The notes: a model not told the origin generated them from the sequence alone. A DNA stretch of 64,000 nucleotides from Prodigiosinella confusarubida (GCF_002847015.1 NZ_CP025085.1:1116001-1180000), one strand, 5' to 3'. Counted from the first letter of the stretch, positions 19,252-30,440 are shown. Program-made: numbers and translations.

Positions 19252-20226
19252 TTAATAGTCAACTTTACCCATATAACGACGGGTGTCCAACGGATGTTGC
19301 CGGATAGCGGCCAGTGCGGCGCGGTAGTCGCACATAATGCTGTAGAACAACACCGGATTAAAGTAATCCACTATCGAGGTCGGAAGGGTATTCAATCCTA
19401 ATTCGTTGGCGTCAATCACTTCCGTTTTTTCAGCATAACGATTAAGGAAGGACAGGGCTCGCTCATCCAGCGGGCGGGTTCGTCCCGCGTTCATCATCAG
19501 AATAAACGGTACATTACGATCGGTGACTTCAAAAGGACCGTGAAAGAACTCTCCACTATGAATGGCGGCGGCGTTAAGGCGCTGCATTTCCATCAGCGAA
19601 CAGATGGCGAATCCATAGGCGTGTCCGTATGACGCCCCGCTGGAAAGAATATAGAACAATGATTCATGTTGATAACGTTCGGCGAAGTGGCGGCAACGCT
19701 CCGCCACCTGCGGACGGGCCTGTTGAATAATCGCGTCAATCTGGTCAAATCCCTGCTGAAAGTCATGCCAGCCAGCATAGTTCTCAGTTTGCCGCAAAAC
19801 ATCAACGCACAGGCTTAATATCAACGCCATCGGATTATCAATCACCGGGCTCTGTTCACCCCAGGTATAGAGCTGGCTATGGTCGGCCCAGTGAATTAAC
19901 TGTGCGTCGGGATTATGGGTGAGGGTAATGGTGGTGGCGCCGCGGGCTTTCGCCAGCTCTGCCGCCGCAACGGATTCTGGCGTGTTACCACCGTGCGAGC
20001 AGATAATCACCAATGATGTCTCGCCAAGTACCCGGGGCGTTGCATATACGAACTCATTTGCGGTCATCATCCCGTTACGTAACCGCAGGCTTTCCTCATT
20101 CAGGAAATAGTGAGCGGGATACATATCAACCAGCGACCCACCGCAGGCGACCAGAAAAATATGTTGCAGCTCGCGATGCTGAAAATGTTGGGCGATAAGT
20201 GACTTAATCACTGGCATGGTATGCAT
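19252..20226 (-). CDS. SIS-domain sugar-phosphate deglycase (FraB/FrlB-like)
   Basis: A 324-residue protein with two SIS domains. It shares with Salmonella FraB the segments VACGGSLVDMYPA, SHGGNTPESVAAAELA, HSGEFFHGPFEVTD and the C-terminal RRYMGKVDY. FraB and FrlB hydrolyse 6-phosphofructosyl-amino acids to glucose 6-phosphate and the amino acid; the Glu in the SGEFFHGP loop corresponds to the catalytic Glu of that family. It is co-directional with the kinase downstream and the binding protein upstream, 15 bp apart. The resemblance to FraB seems closer than to FrlB, but this is by eye. Confidence 0.85.
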   Translation of the reverse strand: MHTMPVIKSLIAQHFQHRELQHIFLVACGGSLVDMYPAHYFLNEESLRLRNGMMTANEFVYATPRVLGETSLVIICSHGGNTPESVAAAELAKARGATTITLTHNPDAQLIHWADHSQLYTWGEQSPVIDNPMALILSLCVDVLRQTENYAGWHDFQQGFDQIDAIIQQARPQVAERCRHFAERYQHESLFYILSSGASYGHAYGFAICSLMEMQRLNAAAIHSGEFFHGPFEVTDRNVPFILMMNAGRTRPLDERALSFLNRYAEKTEVIDANELGLNTLPTSIVDYFNPVLFYSIMCDYRAALAAIRQHPLDTRRYMGKVDY

Positions 20227-20241
20227 GGTGTCTCCGTGGTG

Positions 20242-21033
20242 TTATTCGCCATAGACGTTGAAATTAAAGTATTTTTTTGCTAACTGGTCATAGGTGCCGT
20301 TAGCACGTATTGCCGCAATGGCGCTATTTAGCCGGGCTTGTAATTGGGTGTCCGCTTTTCTCAGACCAATGCCGGTGCCGGGGCCGAAGATTGCCGGATC
20401 TTTCACCTGCGGTTCAGCTAACATGAAATTTTTCCCCTGGGGTTTGTTCAACAACGCCGCGGTGACTACGGTCGCGTCATCCAGCGTTGCGTCCAGGCGT
20501 CCGAGTGTGAGATCGGCATAAACAGATTCCGCATCCGGATAGGTGACTATCTCAACACCCGCATTGCGCCAGTGTTTATTGGCGTAGGCTTCAAACACGG
20601 AACCCTGCTGTACGCCAAGCCGTTTGCCTTTTAGCGACTCGATTGTGGGTTTCAGCCCGCTGTTTTTACCGATGACCAGATAAGCCGGAGTATTAAACAA
20701 CTTGTCACTGAAGGCGATGGCCTTTTGGCGTTCTGCAGTAATGGAAAGTGAGGAGAGGATGGCGTCAAATTTCTTGGCTTGTAGCGCAGGAATCAACCCG
20801 TCAAAACTGTTTTCTACCCAGACACATTTCACTTTCAGCTCGCTACACAGCGCATTACCCAAATCAATATCGAAACCGGCCAGTTCGCCCTGGGGCGTTT
20901 TATATTCGAAAGGAGGAAATGTCGGGTCGGTACCAAAACGGATTTGTTGTGGTATGGCGGCACCAATGGCACTGGCGGATTGTATTAATGCCAATGATGT
21001 CAGCAACCCGATGAAAACAGTTCTTATCGTCAT
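20242..21033 (-). CDS. Periplasmic amino acid-binding protein (HisJ/ArgT-type ABC solute-binding protein)
   Basis: A secreted family 3 solute-binding protein of 263 residues. The signal peptide ends near residue 22 (SASA). The motif TDPTFPPFEYKTPQGELAGFDIDLG is followed by ILSSLSITAERQKAIAFSDK, typical of lysine/arginine/ornithine binders. In this locus it probably binds the Amadori compound or its amino-acid part. No permease or ATPase gene accompanies it, so it must use a transporter encoded elsewhere. The start ATG 21033 follows GGGGATC. It is first in the minus-strand operon and divergent from the GntR regulator. Confidence 0.88.
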   Translation of the reverse strand: MTIRTVFIGLLTSLALIQSASAIGAAIPQQIRFGTDPTFPPFEYKTPQGELAGFDIDLGNALCSELKVKCVWVENSFDGLIPALQAKKFDAILSSLSITAERQKAIAFSDKLFNTPAYLVIGKNSGLKPTIESLKGKRLGVQQGSVFEAYANKHWRNAGVEIVTYPDAESVYADLTLGRLDATLDDATVVTAALLNKPQGKNFMLAEPQVKDPAIFGPGTGIGLRKADTQLQARLNSAIAAIRANGTYDQLAKKYFNFNVYGE

Positions 21034-21267
21034 ATTGGATCCCCTGGTGTTTAAACTGTACCAAAAAACATACCATAGGAGTGGATATACGATGAATCAG
21101 ATTGACTGCGCAACCTTTTTTGTTGCTAAATAGGCCAAAAATAAGTGATGGTCTGTTATTTGAATATGTTATATTCATCACGGTTGTGTAATTTACTATT
21201 GTATATCAGTTAAATACGTACTTATTTCCATTGAAATATCATTATGTCTCACGGTACAAAATAGACC

Positions 21268-22026
21268 ATGAATTTATCTGAAAAGCAGACCAGACGTCCC
21301 AGAAAAGCCTATCTTGATGCAAAGAAACGGCTGCTGGAGATGCTTCATTCACCGGAGTTTAATAGCGGTGATCAGATCCCCGCCGAACGGGAATTGAGCC
21401 ATCAATTTTCCATCAGCCGTATGACGGTGCGGAAAATCATCGCTGAACTGGTGGAAGACGGCGTGCTTGAACGACGCGGCAATCAGGGAACCTGGCTGAT
21501 GAAAACCGCTATTGAACGGCCATTGTTGCCGGTGCCGGAATTGGGGATCAGTAAAATCATTGAGCTTAATGGCGCCGTTCCCAGTAGCCAGCTCATCTAT
21601 TTCCGTTATTCTCAGGCCAGCGCCCGTATCGCGCAAAGATTGCACATTCAGGAAAACGACCCGTTACTGATGATAAAACGCCTGCGGCTGGCTGACGGGC
21701 AACCTTTCTGTATTGAAACCAGTTATTTACCGCAAGAGCGAGTACCCGGCCTCACTGAGGCGATGCTGGAAGCCACCGGCTCGTTGTACAAGATTTTGGC
21801 GGATCAATACCAGATTTATGGCGTGATTGATGAAGGCACTATCCAGGCCGACACCATGAATGAGGAGGAGCAGTTATTATTATGCGCTAAACCTGAATGC
21901 CCGGCGCTGGTTTATCGCGGCGTGATTTATGATGGCGCCCGGCAGCCAGTGGAGTATCTGGTCTCGGTTAACCATCCGCAACGGGTGGCGTTTAAAATCA
22001 GTGGCAGCCTGGCGGGGGAACCATAA
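21268..22026 (+). CDS. GntR-family regulator, HutC subfamily (UTRA domain)
   Basis: A 252-residue regulator: winged HTH (about 15-80, IPAERELSHQFSISRMTVRKII) plus a C-terminal UTRA ligand domain (about 95-245, IKRLRLADGQPFCIETSYLP). It probably controls the divergent Amadori-compound operon; HutC-type regulators usually respond to a phosphorylated pathway intermediate. The 234-bp divergent spacer contains GGTACAAAATAGACC and related short repeats, which are candidate operators but not clear-cut. No strong ribosome-binding site precedes the ATG. Confidence 0.88.
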   Translation: MNLSEKQTRRPRKAYLDAKKRLLEMLHSPEFNSGDQIPAERELSHQFSISRMTVRKIIAELVEDGVLERRGNQGTWLMKTAIERPLLPVPELGISKIIELNGAVPSSQLIYFRYSQASARIAQRLHIQENDPLLMIKRLRLADGQPFCIETSYLPQERVPGLTEAMLEATGSLYKILADQYQIYGVIDEGTIQADTMNEEEQLLLCAKPECPALVYRGVIYDGARQPVEYLVSVNHPQRVAFKISGSLAGEP

Positions 22027-22164
22027 TCCCGCTGTCGTGCCATGGGCCGAATCCAGGTATGACATGGTTTATCTTCGGTGTGAATCTGTGAGTGAATGAG
22101 TCAGTTTCCTTCGCGCAGGAAGTGACGTCCCTGTCATGCTTCCCTTATTTCACATCACGGCAAC

Positions 22165-25100
22165 TTAACCGTCCGCCAGCCGCTGATAGCGAGCCAGTCG
22201 TTCTTTGGCATCCTGCTCGGTTTTGTTAAATAACTGGTCGGCGATGTCAGGATATTGCCGTTTTAGCGAGGAGTAGCGCACTTCCCCTTGCAGGAATTCC
22301 TGAAAGTCCTCTTCTGGTTCTTCCGAGTCCAGCATAAAGGGATTTTTGCCCGCGGACTGACGCAGCGGATTAAAGCGGTACAAATTCCAGTAGCCAGCGT
22401 CAACCGCGCGTTTGGTTTCTCTCTGGCTGCATCCCATACCCGCCCGCAAGCCGTGATTGATACAGGCCGCGTAAGCAATGATCAACGATGGGCCGGGATA
22501 GGCTTCGGCTTCAGCAATGGCTCGCAGTGTTTGGTCTTTGTCTGCGCCCATCGCAATTTGCGCCACGTAAACGTAGTCGTAGCTCATGGCCATCATGCCC
22601 AGATCTTTTTTACGGGTTCTTTTCCCCTCCGCCGCGAATTTTGCCATGGCGGCGGCGGGCGTGGATTTGGACGATTGACCGCCGGTATTGGAATAGACTT
22701 CGGTATCAAACACCAGCACATTGATATCTTCACCGGAAGCCAGCACATGGTCCAGTCCGCCGTAGCCGATGTCATAAGCCCAACCGTCGCCGCCAAAAAT
22801 CCATTGTGAGCGTTTGGTCAGGTAATCGCGGTTCTGATAGATTTTATTGAGCAGCGGATCGTCGCTTTTCTCTTTTTCCAGCAGTGTGGACAGCTGTTCA
22901 GTACGCTCCTGCGTGCCTTCACTATGGTCTTTCAGTTCCAACCACAGATGAAGGGACCGTCTGAGCGCTTCGCTGAGTGGCAGGCTTAGGGCGGCGGTGA
23001 CATCACTGGCAACCTGTTGTCGGATAGCGTTACTGCCGAGCAGCATGCCTAACCCGAATTCCGCGTTATCTTCAAACAGCGAGTTTGCCCAGGCTGGGCC
23101 TTGTCCCTTGTGGTTGGTGGTATAGGGAATGGACGGGGCGCTCGCTCCCCAGATAGACGAACATCCGGTGGCGTTGGCAATCAGCATTCTGTCGCCGAAT
23201 AATTGGGTGATCAGGCGGGCATAGGGGGTTTCGCCACATCCGGCACAGGCACCGGAAAACTCCAGCAGGGGTTGTTCAAACTGACTGCCTTTTACCGTCG
23301 TCTTTTTGAATGGGTTGGCTTTGGGTGACAATGTGAGCGCGTGTTCCCACAGTGCAATCTGATGCTGTTGCGACGCCAGCGGTTGCATAGTCAACGCTTT
23401 ACCTTTCGACGGGCAGATATCCACACAGTTGCCACAGCCAGAGCAATCCAGTGGTGAAATAGCGAGATGATAATGCAGGGTTTTGGCGCCAGTCGCTGGT
23501 TTCGTGGTGAGTCCGGCGGGGGCCGTTTGCCACTCCTCCTCACTCAATAATGCCGGGCGGATAGCAGCATGCGGGCAGATAAACGCACATTGGTTACACT
23601 GGGTACAACCATCGGACTGCCATTGCGGCACATTGATGGCAATGCCTCGTTTCTCAAATGCGGATGTCCCGACCGGGAAGGTGCCGTCTTCCATATTGCT
23701 AAAAGCACTGACCGGCAGCAGATCGCCCTCCTGACGGTTCATTGGTTCCAGAATCTGCTGAATAAAATCAGGTACGGCGCGTTTTGCCACGGTTTCTTCG
23801 TCCAGGGTTTTCCAGTGATCGGGAACATTGAACTGTACGGGTGCCAGCATTCCCTGATCGATAGCGGCGTTATTCATTTCCACCACTTTCTGACCTTTAT
23901 TGCCGTAGGATTTGGCCACTGCGCCTTTCAGGTAATCTGCCGCCGTCGCCGCCGGAATAATATCAGCCAGTTTAAAGAAGGCGGCTTGCATGATCATATT
24001 AAAGCGGCCTCCCAACCCCAGCTGTCGGGCAATCTGTACCGCGTTGACCAGGTAAAATCGAATGGCGTTATTGGCGAGGTAACGTTTCATGGCCACCGGC
24101 AATTTTTCTTCCAGCTCCGCCGGTTCCAGCGTGCAGTTCAGCAAAAAGGTGCCACCCGGTTTTAATCCCGCCAACAGATCATATTTGTTGACGTAGGATT
24201 GCTGCGAACAGGAAATAAAATCTGCTTTCTGAATCAGATAGGGTGAGGTGATCGGCTGCTGACCGAAACGCAGATGTGAAACGGTAATGCCGCCTGATTT
24301 CTTGGAATCGTAGGAGAAATAGGCTTGCGCATACATGGTGGTTTGATCGCCGATGATTTTTATCGCGCTTTTATTGGCCCCGACCGTACCGTCGGATCCC
24401 AGTCCCCAGAATTTACAGGCGGTGGTACCCGGCAGCGCGGTATCAATATCCTCGGCAGGATAAGGCAGGGACGTATAGGTAACGTCGTCTATGATACCGA
24501 CAGTGAAACCATCTTTGGGCTCGACCCGTTTGAGGTTGTCGAAAACCGAAACGATCTGTGATGGGAAAATATCTTTCCCGCCCAGTGCGTAGCGTCCACC
24601 AACGATCAATGGCCGTTGCTCATGGTTATAGAACGCGTTCTTCACATCCAGATACAACGGCTCGGCCAGGGCACCGGGCTCTTTGGTGCGATCCAGTACG
24701 GCGATGCGGGTGACGGTAGCGGGAATGTATTTAAAAAAATGCACCAGGGAAAAGGGGCGGTAGAGATGGACTGTCAGCAAGCCGACTTTTTCACCGCGCC
24801 GATTGAGGTAATCGACGGTTTCCTGAATGGTTTCACACACCGATCCCATCGCGACAATTAAACGGTCGGCATCGGGTGCGCCGTAATAATTGAACAGATG
24901 ATACTCTCTGCCGGTCAGCCGGGTGATTTCGGCCATATAGTGTTCCACCACTTCTGGTAGGGCGTCGTAAAACCGGTTGCTAGATTCCCGTTCCTGAAAA
25001 TAGATATCCGGGTTTTGTGCCGTTCCTCTGACCACCGGATGATCCGGATGTAGAGCGTTTCTTCTGAACTGATCAACCGCCTGCCAATCAAGCAATTTCC

Positions 25101-25674
25101 CCAGCTCGTCATACTCCAGTAGCTCAATCTTCTGGATTTCATGGGACGTTCTGAAACCATCGAAGAAATTGATAAACGGGATGCGCCCTTTGATGGCGGC
25201 CAGATGTGCTACCGCAGCCAGATCCATCACCTGCTGTACGCTACTTTCCGCCAGCATGGCGCAGCCGGTTTGTCGTACCGCCATCACATCCTGCTGGTCG
25301 CCAAAAATATTCAGCGAGTTGGTAGCCAGCGCGCGGGCGCTGACGTGAAATACCGCCGGCAGTAATTCCCCGGCGATTTTGTAGATGTTGGGGATCATCA
25401 ACAGCAACCCTTGTGACGCGGTATAGGTAGTGGTGAGCGCGCCGGCTTGTAAAGCACCGTGTACTGCCCCAGCAGCACCGGCTTCCGACTGCATTTCCAC
25501 CATTTTTACCGGTTGGCCGAACAGATTTTGTTTCCCTTGCGCGGCCCATTCATCCACATTTTCAGCCATTGGGGTGGACGGCGTGATGGGATAGATGGCG
25601 GCGACCTCGGTAAAGGCATAGGACACATAGGCTGCCGCGGCGTTGCCATCCATCGTTTTCATTTTTCTTGCCAT
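22165..25674 (-). CDS. nifJ: Pyruvate:flavodoxin oxidoreductase NifJ
   Basis: NifJ oxidises pyruvate to acetyl-CoA and CO2 and passes electrons to the NifF flavodoxin, which reduces NifH. The protein has 1169 residues. The N-terminal pyruvate domain is followed by an intermolecular-contact domain, two [4Fe-4S] ferredoxin motifs (CTQCNQCAFICP and CSGCGNCVDICP, about residues 690-760), and a C-terminal TPP domain with CAGCGETPYARL and GGDGWAYDIGYGG. The start ATG 25674 (MARKMKTMDGN) has AGAGGAA upstream; the frame extends 32 codons further without support. It is divergent from nifH, with its own sigma-54 promoter at 25754-25769. Confidence 0.97.
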   Translation of the reverse strand: MARKMKTMDGNAAAAYVSYAFTEVAAIYPITPSTPMAENVDEWAAQGKQNLFGQPVKMVEMQSEAGAAGAVHGALQAGALTTTYTASQGLLLMIPNIYKIAGELLPAVFHVSARALATNSLNIFGDQQDVMAVRQTGCAMLAESSVQQVMDLAAVAHLAAIKGRIPFINFFDGFRTSHEIQKIELLEYDELGKLLDWQAVDQFRRNALHPDHPVVRGTAQNPDIYFQERESSNRFYDALPEVVEHYMAEITRLTGREYHLFNYYGAPDADRLIVAMGSVCETIQETVDYLNRRGEKVGLLTVHLYRPFSLVHFFKYIPATVTRIAVLDRTKEPGALAEPLYLDVKNAFYNHEQRPLIVGGRYALGGKDIFPSQIVSVFDNLKRVEPKDGFTVGIIDDVTYTSLPYPAEDIDTALPGTTACKFWGLGSDGTVGANKSAIKIIGDQTTMYAQAYFSYDSKKSGGITVSHLRFGQQPITSPYLIQKADFISCSQQSYVNKYDLLAGLKPGGTFLLNCTLEPAELEEKLPVAMKRYLANNAIRFYLVNAVQIARQLGLGGRFNMIMQAAFFKLADIIPAATAADYLKGAVAKSYGNKGQKVVEMNNAAIDQGMLAPVQFNVPDHWKTLDEETVAKRAVPDFIQQILEPMNRQEGDLLPVSAFSNMEDGTFPVGTSAFEKRGIAINVPQWQSDGCTQCNQCAFICPHAAIRPALLSEEEWQTAPAGLTTKPATGAKTLHYHLAISPLDCSGCGNCVDICPSKGKALTMQPLASQQHQIALWEHALTLSPKANPFKKTTVKGSQFEQPLLEFSGACAGCGETPYARLITQLFGDRMLIANATGCSSIWGASAPSIPYTTNHKGQGPAWANSLFEDNAEFGLGMLLGSNAIRQQVASDVTAALSLPLSEALRRSLHLWLELKDHSEGTQERTEQLSTLLEKEKSDDPLLNKIYQNRDYLTKRSQWIFGGDGWAYDIGYGGLDHVLASGEDINVLVFDTEVYSNTGGQSSKSTPAAAMAKFAAEGKRTRKKDLGMMAMSYDYVYVAQIAMGADKDQTLRAIAEAEAYPGPSLIIAYAACINHGLRAGMGCSQRETKRAVDAGYWNLYRFNPLRQSAGKNPFMLDSEEPEEDFQEFLQGEVRYSSLKRQYPDIADQLFNKTEQDAKERLARYQRLADG

Positions 25675-25753
25675 TAACAGTTCCTCTTTACGGTGTACTG
25701 AACCCGCTATTGGTGTCGTCACCTTACGGATACACAGCCCTGAGTTCTGATTA

Positions 25754-25769
25754 AGCACACCCTGTGCCA
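25754..25769 (-). promoter_or_regulatory. Sigma-54 promoter of nifJ
   Basis: Read on the minus strand, TGGCACAGGGTGTGCT has GG and GC separated by exactly 10 bp, fitting TGGCAC-N5-TTGCW with a one-base deviation in the -12 element. It lies 80 bp upstream of the nifJ start. Confidence 0.8.
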
Positions 25770-25887
25770 TTTGTAAGGCGAGAAAATAATGTCTTGTTTT
25801 CTATCTGATTATTCTGACTATCTCGGCAGGGATAGCGGTATGGATGTGGTCGCGATTGGATGATTCAAGACACTGGGCGCGACATCC

Positions 25888-25903
25888 TGTCGGGCAGTTA
25901 ACA
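25888..25903. promoter_or_regulatory. NifA upstream activator site for nifJ
   Basis: TGT-CGGGCAGTTA-ACA matches TGT-N10-ACA and lies about 120 bp upstream of the nifJ -24 element. A near-match with 9-bp spacing follows at 25908. Confidence 0.65.
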
Positions 25904-25990
25904 ATCGTGTCGGGGTTTAACATGACCATTATTCCGATGCTCCTGTCGTTATTTCTTTGTTCTCTCCGCCACTCTTGTGTTCTTACCGTC

Positions 25991-26010
25991 ATTCCCGTGT
26001 CAACGGGAAT
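25991..26010. repeat. Perfect hairpin (ATTCCCGT-GTCA-ACGGGAAT)
   Basis: An 8-bp perfect stem with a 4-base loop sits between the two NifA sites. It resembles the common dispersed CGTCATTCCCG...CGGGAAT palindromes. It may insulate the divergent promoters; it has no T-tract. Confidence 0.5.
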
Positions 26011-26086
26011 TCATGCCGGGGGGACTTCGGCTGATGGATTCCCCTATTTTTGCCAGTTTGAGACGGTGGCGTGTTGTCTCGCGGAT

Positions 26087-26102
26087 TGTTCCCTTTCCAA
26101 CA
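26087..26102. promoter_or_regulatory. NifA upstream activator site for nifH
   Basis: TGT-TCCCTTTCCA-ACA is an exact TGT-N10-ACA match about 97 bp upstream of the nifH -24 element, the usual distance for NifA looping. Confidence 0.78.
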
Positions 26103-26155
26103 ATTGGTCTGTCGATTGTCTTGTGTCCGTCTTGTCCATGGTGATGGTTTTTTAA

Positions 26156-27142
<987 letters not shown>

Positions 27143-27215
27143 TTAAGCACGACGACGTACCGGCACATCGGCGTGTGTGCTGGTGTGTGCTTTTCTGACG
27201 AGGAAGGAATGTGTA

Positions 27216-28664
27216 ATGACAAACGCAACGAGTGAACAAAATCAGGCGATTATTCAGGAAGTGTTAGAAATCTTCCCTGAAAAGGCGCGTAAAGATCGTA
27301 AAAAGCACACGATGGTCACTGAACCGGGTATGGAAAGCGTGGGGAGCTGTATCGTTTCCAACCGCAAATCTCAACCGGGAGTGATGACGGTTCGCGGTTG
27401 CGCTTATGCCGGCTCCAAAGGCGTGGTGTTCGGCCCGATCAAAGACATCGCGCATATTTCCCACGGGCCGGTTGGCTGTGGTCAATATTCACGTGCCGGA
27501 CGGCGTAATTACTACACCGGCACCAGTGGAGTTGACACGTTCGGGACTATCAATTTTACCTCTGATTTTCAGGAGCGCGACATCGTGTTCGGTGGCGACA
27601 AGAAGCTCGCCAAACTGATTGAGGAACTGGAACTGTTGTTCCCGCTGACCAAAGGCATTTCTATTCAGTCGGAATGTCCGGTCGGCCTGATTGGTGATGA
27701 CATTGAAGCGGTCGCCAAGGCCAGTCGACAGACACTGGGAAAACCGGTTATCCCGGTGCGTTGTGAAGGCTTTCGCGGGGTATCGCAGTCACTGGGGCAC
27801 CATATTGCCAATGATGCGATTCGAGATTGGGTGTTGGATAACCGTGAAGGTAAACCCTTTGAATCCACACCGTATGACGTGGCCATTATTGGTGACTACA
27901 ACATTGGCGGTGACGCCTGGGCATCGCGCATTTTGATCGAGGAAATGGGGCTGCGGGTGGTCGCGCAGTGGGCGGGTGACGGTACGTTGGTGGAAATGGA
28001 AAACACGCCGAAGGTGAAGATGAACCTGGTGCACTGCTACCGCTCGATGAATTACATCTCCCGTCATATGGAAGAGAAGCACGGTATTCCGTGGATGGAA
28101 TACAACTTCTTCGGGCCGACTAAAATCGCCGAATCGTTGCGTAAGATCGCCGCGCATTTCGATGACACTATTCGTCAGAATGCCGAGGCGGTGATTGCCC
28201 GCCATCAGGCTCGGGCGGATGCGATCATTCAGAAATATCGTCCGCGGCTGGAAGGTCGCAACGTGTTGTTGTATCTCGGCGGTCTGCGTCCCAGACATGT
28301 CATTGGCGCCTATGAAGATCTCGGCATGGAAATCATCGGCACCGGCTACGAGTTCGGCCATAGCGATGATTACGACCGTACCCTGCCGGAACTGAAGGAA
28401 GGCACGTTGCTGTTTGATGACGCCAGCAGTTATGAGCTGGAAGCGTTTGTCAAAGCATTGAAGCCTGACCTGGTTGGCTCCGGCATCAAAGAGAAATATA
28501 TCTTTCAGAAAATGGGGGTGCCGTTCCGCCAGATGCACTCCTGGGATTACTCCGGCCCGTATCACGGCTATGACGGTTTTGCCGTTTTCGCTCGTGATAT
28601 GGATATGACGCTCAACAATCCGAGTTGGAGTGAGCTGACTGCGCCGTGGCTGAAATCTGCCTGA
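27216..28664 (+). CDS. nifD: Nitrogenase MoFe protein alpha chain
   Basis: Carries FeMo-cofactor and half of the P-cluster. The P-cluster cysteines lie in [19 protein letters not shown] and [11 protein letters not shown]. The cofactor ligands are the Cys in [11 protein letters not shown] and the His in [18 protein letters not shown] 27216 (MTNATSEQN) after AGGAAGG gives 482 residues, the Klebsiella start; an in-frame ATG at 27177 lies in the nifH-nifD spacer and is rejected. The molybdenum type is clear from these motifs. Confidence 0.99.
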   Translation: MTNATSEQNQAIIQEVLEIFPEKARKDRKKHTMVTEPGMESVGSCIVSNRKSQPGVMTVRGCAYAGSKGVVFGPIKDIAHISHGPVGCGQYSRAGRRNYYTGTSGVDTFGTINFTSDFQERDIVFGGDKKLAKLIEELELLFPLTKGISIQSECPVGLIGDDIEAVAKASRQTLGKPVIPVRCEGFRGVSQSLGHHIANDAIRDWVLDNREGKPFESTPYDVAIIGDYNIGGDAWASRILIEEMGLRVVAQWAGDGTLVEMENTPKVKMNLVHCYRSMNYISRHMEEKHGIPWMEYNFFGPTKIAESLRKIAAHFDDTIRQNAEAVIARHQARADAIIQKYRPRLEGRNVLLYLGGLRPRHVIGAYEDLGMEIIGTGYEFGHSDDYDRTLPELKEGTLLFDDASSYELEAFVKALKPDLVGSGIKEKYIFQKMGVPFRQMHSWDYSGPYHGYDGFAVFARDMDMTLNNPSWSELTAPWLKSA

Positions 28665-28719
28665 TTAACATCCTGATACCCCGTTAGTTCACCGATTAGT
28701 GGCGCGGGAGGAGAAGAAC

Positions 28720-30288
28720 ATGAGTCAAACCGTTGAGAATCCCCAACCCTGCTATCCGTTATTTGAGCAGGAAGAGTACCAGGCGCTGTTTCGTAATAAA
28801 CGCCATCTGGAAGAGGGCCATGATGAGCAGCGTGTCCGCGAGGTATTTGAGTGGACCACCACTGAAGAGTACAAAGAACTGAATTTCAAGCGCGAAGCGC
28901 TAACCATCGACCCGGCCAAGGCGTGTCAGCCGTTAGGTGCGGTGCTGTGTTCGCTGGGGTTTGCCAATACGTTACCGTATGTGCATGGCTCGCAAGGCTG
29001 TGTGGCGTACTTTCGTACTTACTTTAACCGGCATTTTAAAGAACCGGTGGCCTGCGTTTCCGATTCCATGACTGAAGATGCGGCAGTATTTGGTGGCAAC
29101 AAGAACATGAATACCGGGCTGGAAAACGCCAGTGCGTTATACAAACCGGAAGTGATCGCCGTTTCCACCACCTGTATGGCGGAGGTTATTGGTGATGATT
29201 TACAGGCGTTTATCGCCAATGCGAAAAAGGATGGTTTTGTTGATGCCGACATGCCGATTCCCTATGCACACACACCGAGTTTCATTGGTAGTCACGTTAC
29301 CGGTTGGGACAACATGTTTGAAGGTTTTGCCCGTACCTTCACCGGTGGTGAAGGAAAACAATATCAGCCGGGCAGTCAGCAACGGCTGAATGTGGTCACC
29401 GGGTTTGAAACCTACCTCGGCAATTATCGGGTGATTAAACGCATGATGGCGCAAATGGAGGTGCCGTGCAGCCTATTGTCAGATCCGTCTGACGTACTGG
29501 ATACCCCGGCGGATGGACACTATCGCATGTATGCCGGCGGTACGACTCAACAGGAGATGCGCGAGGCCCCCAACGCTATTGATACCCTGTTGTTACAACC
29601 GTGGCAACTGGCCAAAACCAAGAAAGTGGTGCAGGAAAACTGGCAGCAGCCGGCGACTGAAGTAGCGGTGCCGATCGGTCTGGCGGCGACGGATAAGCTG
29701 TTGATGACGATCAGCGAACTGACCGGCAAGCCGATTGCAGACGAACTGACGCTGGAACGCGGACGGCTGGTGGACATGATGCTGGATTCCCACACCTGGC
29801 TACATGGCAAGCGTTTCGGATTGTATGGCGATCCAGATTTTGTCATGGGACTGACGCGGTTTTTGCTGGAATTAGGTTGTGAACCAACCGTTATCCTGTG
29901 CCATAACGGCAACAAACGCTGGCAGAAGGCGATGAAGAAAATGCTGGCGGACTCCCCTTACGGCCAGGACAGTGAAGTGTATGTCGGCTGCGATCTGTGG
30001 CATTTCCGCTCGCTGATGTTTACCAATAAACCGGATTTCATGATCGGCAATTCCTACGGTAAGTTTATCCAGCGCGATACGTTGGCGAAGGGCGAGCAGT
30101 TTGAAGTGCCGTTGATCCGTCTCGGTTTCCCGCTGTTTGATCGTCACCATCTGCACCGTCAGACTACCTGGGGCTATGAAGGTGCAATGTCGATCCTGAC
30201 GACATTGGTGAACGCGGTACTGGAGAAGCTGGATCGGGAAACCATGAAATTGGGTAAAACTGATTACAACTTTGACCTTATCCGTTGA
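28720..30288 (+). CDS. nifK: Nitrogenase MoFe protein beta chain
   Basis: Partner of NifD in the alpha2beta2 MoFe protein. Its P-cluster cysteines are in AKACQPLGAVL, GSQGCVAYFRTYFNRHF and STTCMAEVIGDD. The N-terminal extension CYPLFEQEEYQALFRNKR is the usual one, and the protein has 522 residues. ATG 28720 follows GGGAGGAG. The gene is 55 bp after nifD. A 178-bp gap, longer than other gaps in the operon, separates it from nifT. Confidence 0.99.
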   Translation: MSQTVENPQPCYPLFEQEEYQALFRNKRHLEEGHDEQRVREVFEWTTTEEYKELNFKREALTIDPAKACQPLGAVLCSLGFANTLPYVHGSQGCVAYFRTYFNRHFKEPVACVSDSMTEDAAVFGGNKNMNTGLENASALYKPEVIAVSTTCMAEVIGDDLQAFIANAKKDGFVDADMPIPYAHTPSFIGSHVTGWDNMFEGFARTFTGGEGKQYQPGSQQRLNVVTGFETYLGNYRVIKRMMAQMEVPCSLLSDPSDVLDTPADGHYRMYAGGTTQQEMREAPNAIDTLLLQPWQLAKTKKVVQENWQQPATEVAVPIGLAATDKLLMTISELTGKPIADELTLERGRLVDMMLDSHTWLHGKRFGLYGDPDFVMGLTRFLLELGCEPTVILCHNGNKRWQKAMKKMLADSPYGQDSEVYVGCDLWHFRSLMFTNKPDFMIGNSYGKFIQRDTLAKGEQFEVPLIRLGFPLFDRHHLHRQTTWGYEGAMSILTTLVNAVLEKLDRETMKLGKTDYNFDLIR

Positions 30289-30422
30289 TAACCCCCTCAC
30301 AACTCCCCTGGAGAGGAGAAGAGCCTTCATAGAGCGCTGGAGGTTTTTTCCCTCCCCTGGTGAAGAGGAGCGTCAGGGAGAAGAGTCAGGCACTACTGCT
30401 TGATAATTATCTGAAATCCAAA

Positions 30423-30440
30423 ACCCGGCGGCGCCCGGGT
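30423..30440. repeat. GC-rich hairpin in the nifK-nifT gap
   Basis: ACCCGG-CGGCGC-CCGGGT is a perfect 6-bp stem with a 6-base loop, 27 bases before the nifT start. A position between structural and accessory genes suggests mRNA stabilisation of nifHDK or partial attenuation. This is inference; no T-tract follows. Confidence 0.45.

Noticed and set aside
23569-24165. 198-codon frame antisense to nifJ
   Set aside because: Long antisense frames are common in GC-biased genes; the residue pattern has no family resemblance.
27789-28565. 258-codon frame antisense to nifD
   Set aside because: It is a shadow of the codon bias of nifD; the plus-strand gene is certain and no promoter or start signal is seen.
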